The position numbers and the translations under genes are program-made. The notes beneath the pieces are model-generated. The model was not told the origin of the DNA. It saw only the letters and a list, made by a program, of their open reading frames with translations, and did no database searches. Positions 20,190 to 21,478 of a DNA stretch of 21,478 nucleotides are shown piece by piece. Source of the DNA: DASTDY01 sp035478375 (GTDB taxonomy: Bacteria > Patescibacteriota > Saccharimonadia > Saccharimonadales > EFPC-124); assembly GCA_035478375.1 (NCBI GenBank), contig DATIJQ010000052.1, positions 1 through 21,478 on the forward strand, given 5' to 3'. Positions within the stretch are counted from its first letter, which is position 1, and the number at the start of each line of letters is the position of its first letter.

Positions 20190-20192
20190 AAC

Positions 20193-20480
20193 TTAGGCGG
20201 CTGCCGGTGTAGTGTGGGCCACGTCGTTTTTGGCTTGCAGCGCTTCGTCGATTTTTGGTCGATCAAACCCAACAATAATAGTGTCGCCAATGGTTATAAC
20301 TGGAGTGACGGCTTGGCCGATTTTTTGCAGCACGTATTGGAGGGCATCTTGGTCGACACTAATATCTTTTTCGGTAAAAGCGACGCCCTTTTCTTTTAAA
20401 TAATCCATGGCCATGTGGCAAAAGCCGCAGGTTGGGCTACTGTAAACGGTGACCGGAAGGGTTTTTTGAACGTGTTCCAT
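20193..20480 (-). CDS. Glutaredoxin-like / NrdH-type thiol-disulfide oxidoreductase (95 aa)
   Basis: Small thioredoxin-fold redox protein. The active site Cys18-x-x-Cys21 lies in SSPTCGFCHMAMDYL. TPVITIGD provides the cis-proline (Pro60), and IIVGFDRPKIDEAL is the usual GF(D) segment before the last helix. CGFC in place of CPYC and the sequence FTEKDISVDQDAL resemble the NrdH/YruB glutaredoxin-like group, which often serves ribonucleotide reductase or general thiol repair. A short Ala/Thr tail follows. The ATG at 20480 lies 9 nt after the extended -10 TGGTATACT, so the mRNA is probably leaderless. It stands alone between two ORFan cassettes. Confidence 0.93.
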   Translation of the reverse strand: MEHVQKTLPVTVYSSPTCGFCHMAMDYLKEKGVAFTEKDISVDQDALQYVLQKIGQAVTPVITIGDTIIVGFDRPKIDEALQAKNDVAHTTPAAA

Positions 20481-20489
20481 AATACTATA

Positions 20490-20498
20490 AGTATACCA
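20490..20498 (-). promoter_or_regulatory. Extended -10 promoter of the glutaredoxin gene
   Basis: Minus-strand TGGTATACT, 9 nt before the ATG. Confidence 0.6.
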
Positions 20499-20531
20499 CA
20501 GGTTTATAAGGTAAAGATTGTTTGTGCGGTC

Positions 20532-20554
20532 AACAAAAAACAGCCGTGTGGCTG
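20532..20554 (-). terminator. C9 intrinsic terminator
   Basis: The transcript reads CAGCC-ACAC-GGCTG followed by TTTTTTGTTG. It is nearly identical to the C10 terminator at 21205-21230. Confidence 0.88.
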
Positions 20555-20575
20555 CGTGTTTTGATTCAAGGGTGT

Positions 20576-20592
20576 AAACACCCTGCAAACTC
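20576..20592 (-). other. C9 trailer arm
   Basis: The transcript reads GAGTTTGCAGGGTGTTT, between the proximal hairpin and the terminator. It pairs over 17 bp (one G-U) with the leader arm at 21109-21125. The GGGTG-TTTA-CACCC bases can also fold locally. Confidence 0.75.
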
Positions 20593-20596
20593 GGTT

Positions 20597-20633
20597 GAGG
20601 AGTGCGTCGGCGTCGATGGCCGACGCACTCCTC
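20597..20633 (-). other. C9 proximal 3' hairpin
   Basis: GAGGAGTGCGTCGGC (20597-20611) and GCCGACGCACTCCTC (20619-20633) form a perfect 15-bp stem with a 7-nt loop, 6 nt after the stop codon. No U-tract follows it. Confidence 0.85.
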
Positions 20634-20639
20634 TAAAGA

Positions 20640-21089
20640 TCAGACGCCGGCACTACGCTGCACGGCAGCCCGTTGGGCGTTCAGCGCCCCATGGAACATG
20701 CCCACGTAGACGCGCACTATGTCGCCAGCGTACGCGTCGACGATGAACGTGCGGCCACCGCCGTCGTTGGCGTAGTTGGTGCAGCCCGCGAGGAGCTCGT
20801 GCTCGCTCAGTGCCGTGATCAGGTTGGGGCTGATGTTCCGCTTGGTCAGGGTGACGAAGTGAACGCACAGCTGGTCCGGTCTGACGCCGAATGCCGGGTC
20901 GTCCATGGTGCCGATGATCATGCGGACGTTGTTGAAGTCCTGGCTCGTGATGCGCGGCTCCTTGGCCAGAGCTGACATGTTCTTGATGGCTGCGTCGATC
21001 CGCTGGCCGAACGCGGCACGGGTCCAACCCAGCTGCGCCCGGACATAGCCCATGATCTCGTTGGCGAGCCCACGCTTGGAACTGAACAT
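20640..21089 (-). CDS. Cassette ORFan C9 (149 aa)
   Basis: Soluble protein, not recognised. The first half is helical and basic (KRGLANEIMGYVRAQLGWTRAAFGQRIDAAIKNM), then VRMIIGTMDD, a strand-rich section LCVHFVTLTKRN, a helical LITALSEHELLAG, and a C-terminal RTFIVDAYAGDIVRVYVGM. The order is consistent with an alpha/beta domain, but no family is proposed. The longer open frame upstream crosses the promoter and leader, so the ATG at 21089 is used; a weak AAGAG lies about 8 nt before it. It is strongly GC-rich. The unit has a consensus promoter, a structured leader and two 3' hairpins. Confidence 0.78.
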   Translation of the reverse strand: MFSSKRGLANEIMGYVRAQLGWTRAAFGQRIDAAIKNMSALAKEPRITSQDFNNVRMIIGTMDDPAFGVRPDQLCVHFVTLTKRNISPNLITALSEHELLAGCTNYANDGGGRTFIVDAYAGDIVRVYVGMFHGALNAQRAAVQRSAGV

Positions 21090-21108
21090 TAGACGCTCTT
21101 TTCTGTAT

Positions 21109-21125
21109 GAGTTTGCAGGGTGCTT
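21109..21125 (-). other. C9 leader arm (complementary to 20576-20592)
   Basis: The transcript reads AAGCACCCTGCAAACTC. Fourteen consecutive Watson-Crick pairs plus three more including a G-U form with the trailer. The 5' part is also the 3' strand of the local hairpin at 21115-21147, so the two folds exclude each other. Confidence 0.75.
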
Positions 21126-21147
21126 GCCGAGGCAAGCGTTTCCCTGC
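21115..21147 (-). promoter_or_regulatory. C9 structured leader hairpin
   Basis: In the transcript GCAGGG, AAAC, GCTTGCC, TC, GGCAAGC, A, CCCTGC: a 7-bp and a 6-bp stem separated by a small internal loop. It competes with the leader-trailer helix. No known riboswitch is recognised. Confidence 0.7.
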
Positions 21148-21162
21148 CTTTGGCTTATCATC

Positions 21163-21191
21163 ATAGTACCACTTTGTTGCGTATTTGTCAA
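21163..21191 (-). promoter_or_regulatory. C9 consensus promoter
   Basis: Minus-strand TTGACA (21191-21186), a 17-bp spacer and TACTAT (21168-21163). The predicted leader is about 67 nt. It lies just downstream of the C10 terminator. Confidence 0.85.
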
Positions 21192-21204
21192 TATGACTTT
21201 GGGT

Positions 21205-21230
21205 AAAACAAAAACAGCCATGTGGCTGTT
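21205..21230 (-). terminator. C10 intrinsic terminator
   Basis: AACAGCCA (21213-21220) and TGGCTGTT (21223-21230) are a perfect inverted repeat. TTTTTGTTTT follows on the minus strand. Confidence 0.85.
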
Positions 21231-21255
21231 GCAAAATAATTTTATGGGGTGATAG

Positions 21256-21271
21256 CACCCTGCAAACGCGG
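21256..21271 (-). repeat. Second copy of the GTTTGCAGGGTG trailer element (C10)
   Basis: The transcript reads CCGCGTTTGCAGGGTG and then CTATCACCC. It matches the C9 trailer GTTTGCAGGGTG-N4-CACCC in sequence and position. The matching leader of C10 would lie outside the window. Confidence 0.75.
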
Positions 21272-21276
21272 CATGG

Positions 21277-21307
21277 GGGCGCGCCAACGGCGGTGGTCGG
21301 CGCGCCC
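21277..21307 (-). other. C10 proximal 3' hairpin
   Basis: GGGCGCGCC (21277-21285) and GGCGCGCCC (21299-21307) form a perfect 9-bp stem, in the same place as the C9 proximal hairpin but with a different sequence. Confidence 0.8.
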
Positions 21308-21318
21308 GCGGCACAAGA

Positions 21319-21478
21319 TCAGAACTTGATGTCGACACTGGTGAGTAGGTTACGGTACTCGTCGGCCTTGGGGTTGTTGACTCGCAGTAAGTACTTGTGG
21401 TAGTTGGCTGGGCAGGTAAAGGACACGATTTGCCCCTGAAGGGTGTGGAGCAGCGCCTGGTACACCCGTGGGTCGGTA
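21319..21478 (-). CDS. Cassette ORFan C10, C-terminal fragment (gene runs off the window)
   Basis: The last ~52 codons are visible before the TGA at 21321-21319. The frame reads TDPRVYQALLHTLQGQ, IVSFTCPANYHKYLLRV and NNPKADEYRNLLTSVDIKF, with no stop to the window edge. GC-rich codons agree with C9. The bases around the stop (TGATCTT) and the whole 3' region share their layout with C9, which supports this frame. The protein family is not recognised. Confidence 0.65.
   Translation of the reverse strand, partial: TDPRVYQALLHTLQGQIVSFTCPANYHKYLLRVNNPKADEYRNLLTSVDIKF

Noticed and set aside
1..21478. CRISPR array, prophage, IS element or rRNA
   Set aside because: No regularly spaced direct repeats, transposase, phage structural genes or rRNA sequence were seen on either strand.

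Overview
The window looks like a chromosomal segment from a small-genome bacterium of the Patescibacteria/CPR radiation, most likely Candidatus Saccharibacteria. This is inferred from the gene set: a membrane-anchored PEGA-domain protein, a sortase, a YfbR-like HD protein, SmpB, ExoIII, an orphan CobO-type ATP:corrinoid adenosyltransferase, two GT4 glycosyltransferases and many short ORFans. The standard code is used, with TGA as a stop. I ran no database search.

Layout. 1-713: 5' half of gltX (-), leaving the window. 813-1442: membrane ORFan (+). 1507-2505: DUF4367-like anchored protein (-). 2639-4108: PEGA protein (+). 4132-5931: sortase then HD phosphohydrolase (-). 5990-6076: tRNA-Leu(CAA). 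6100-7077: unknown protein with a possible PD-(D/E)xK motif (-). 7105-9267: xth, alpha/beta-hydrolase-like protein and degenerate NAD(P)HX-dehydratase-like protein, one operon (-). 9284-9538: coiled coil. 9624-10094: smpB. 10223-10900: membrane ORFan (+). 10996-12009: GT4 (+). 12054-12206: 50-residue basic protein (-). 12257-13327: membrane-anchored glycosidase (-). 13416-15685: three tandem paralogous ORFans (-). 15797-17897: GT4 plus alpha/beta hydrolase (+). 17894-18463: SNase-like nuclease (-), then a candidate small RNA. 18758-19015: ORFan (+). 19066-19635: cobO (-). 19709-20116: ORFan (-). 20193-20480: glutaredoxin (-). 20640-21478: two ORFan cassettes (-), the last cut by the window end.

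Two kinds of transcription unit are interleaved. Most recognisable genes have a -10 hexamer 6 to 11 nt before the start codon, usually 6 or 9, so their mRNAs should be leaderless or nearly so. A second set, here called C1-C10, consists of GC-richer solitary ORFans: C1 813-1442, C2 10223-10900, C3 12054-12206, C4 13416-14060, C5 14188-14883, C6 15038-15685, C7 18758-19015, C8 19709-20116, C9 20640-21089, C10 21319-end. These mostly have their own sigma70-type promoter (usually a 17-bp spacer), a 30-70 nt leader, a Shine-Dalgarno site and strong GC-rich hairpins after the stop.

The main discovery candidate is in the second set. In at least seven of these units (C1, C2, C4, C5, C6, C8, C9), and weakly in C7 and C3, a leader segment next to the Shine-Dalgarno site is complementary to a segment at the stop codon or just after the first 3' hairpin. 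The arm sequence differs in each unit but the complementarity is kept. This is what covariation of a long-range 5'-3' mRNA helix would look like. In C5 and C9 the arms also take part in local hairpins, so alternative folds are possible. C4-C6 encode a paralogous protein family with a VPxSN(Y/F) ... DxWG ... VP ... GWN signature that I do not recognise.
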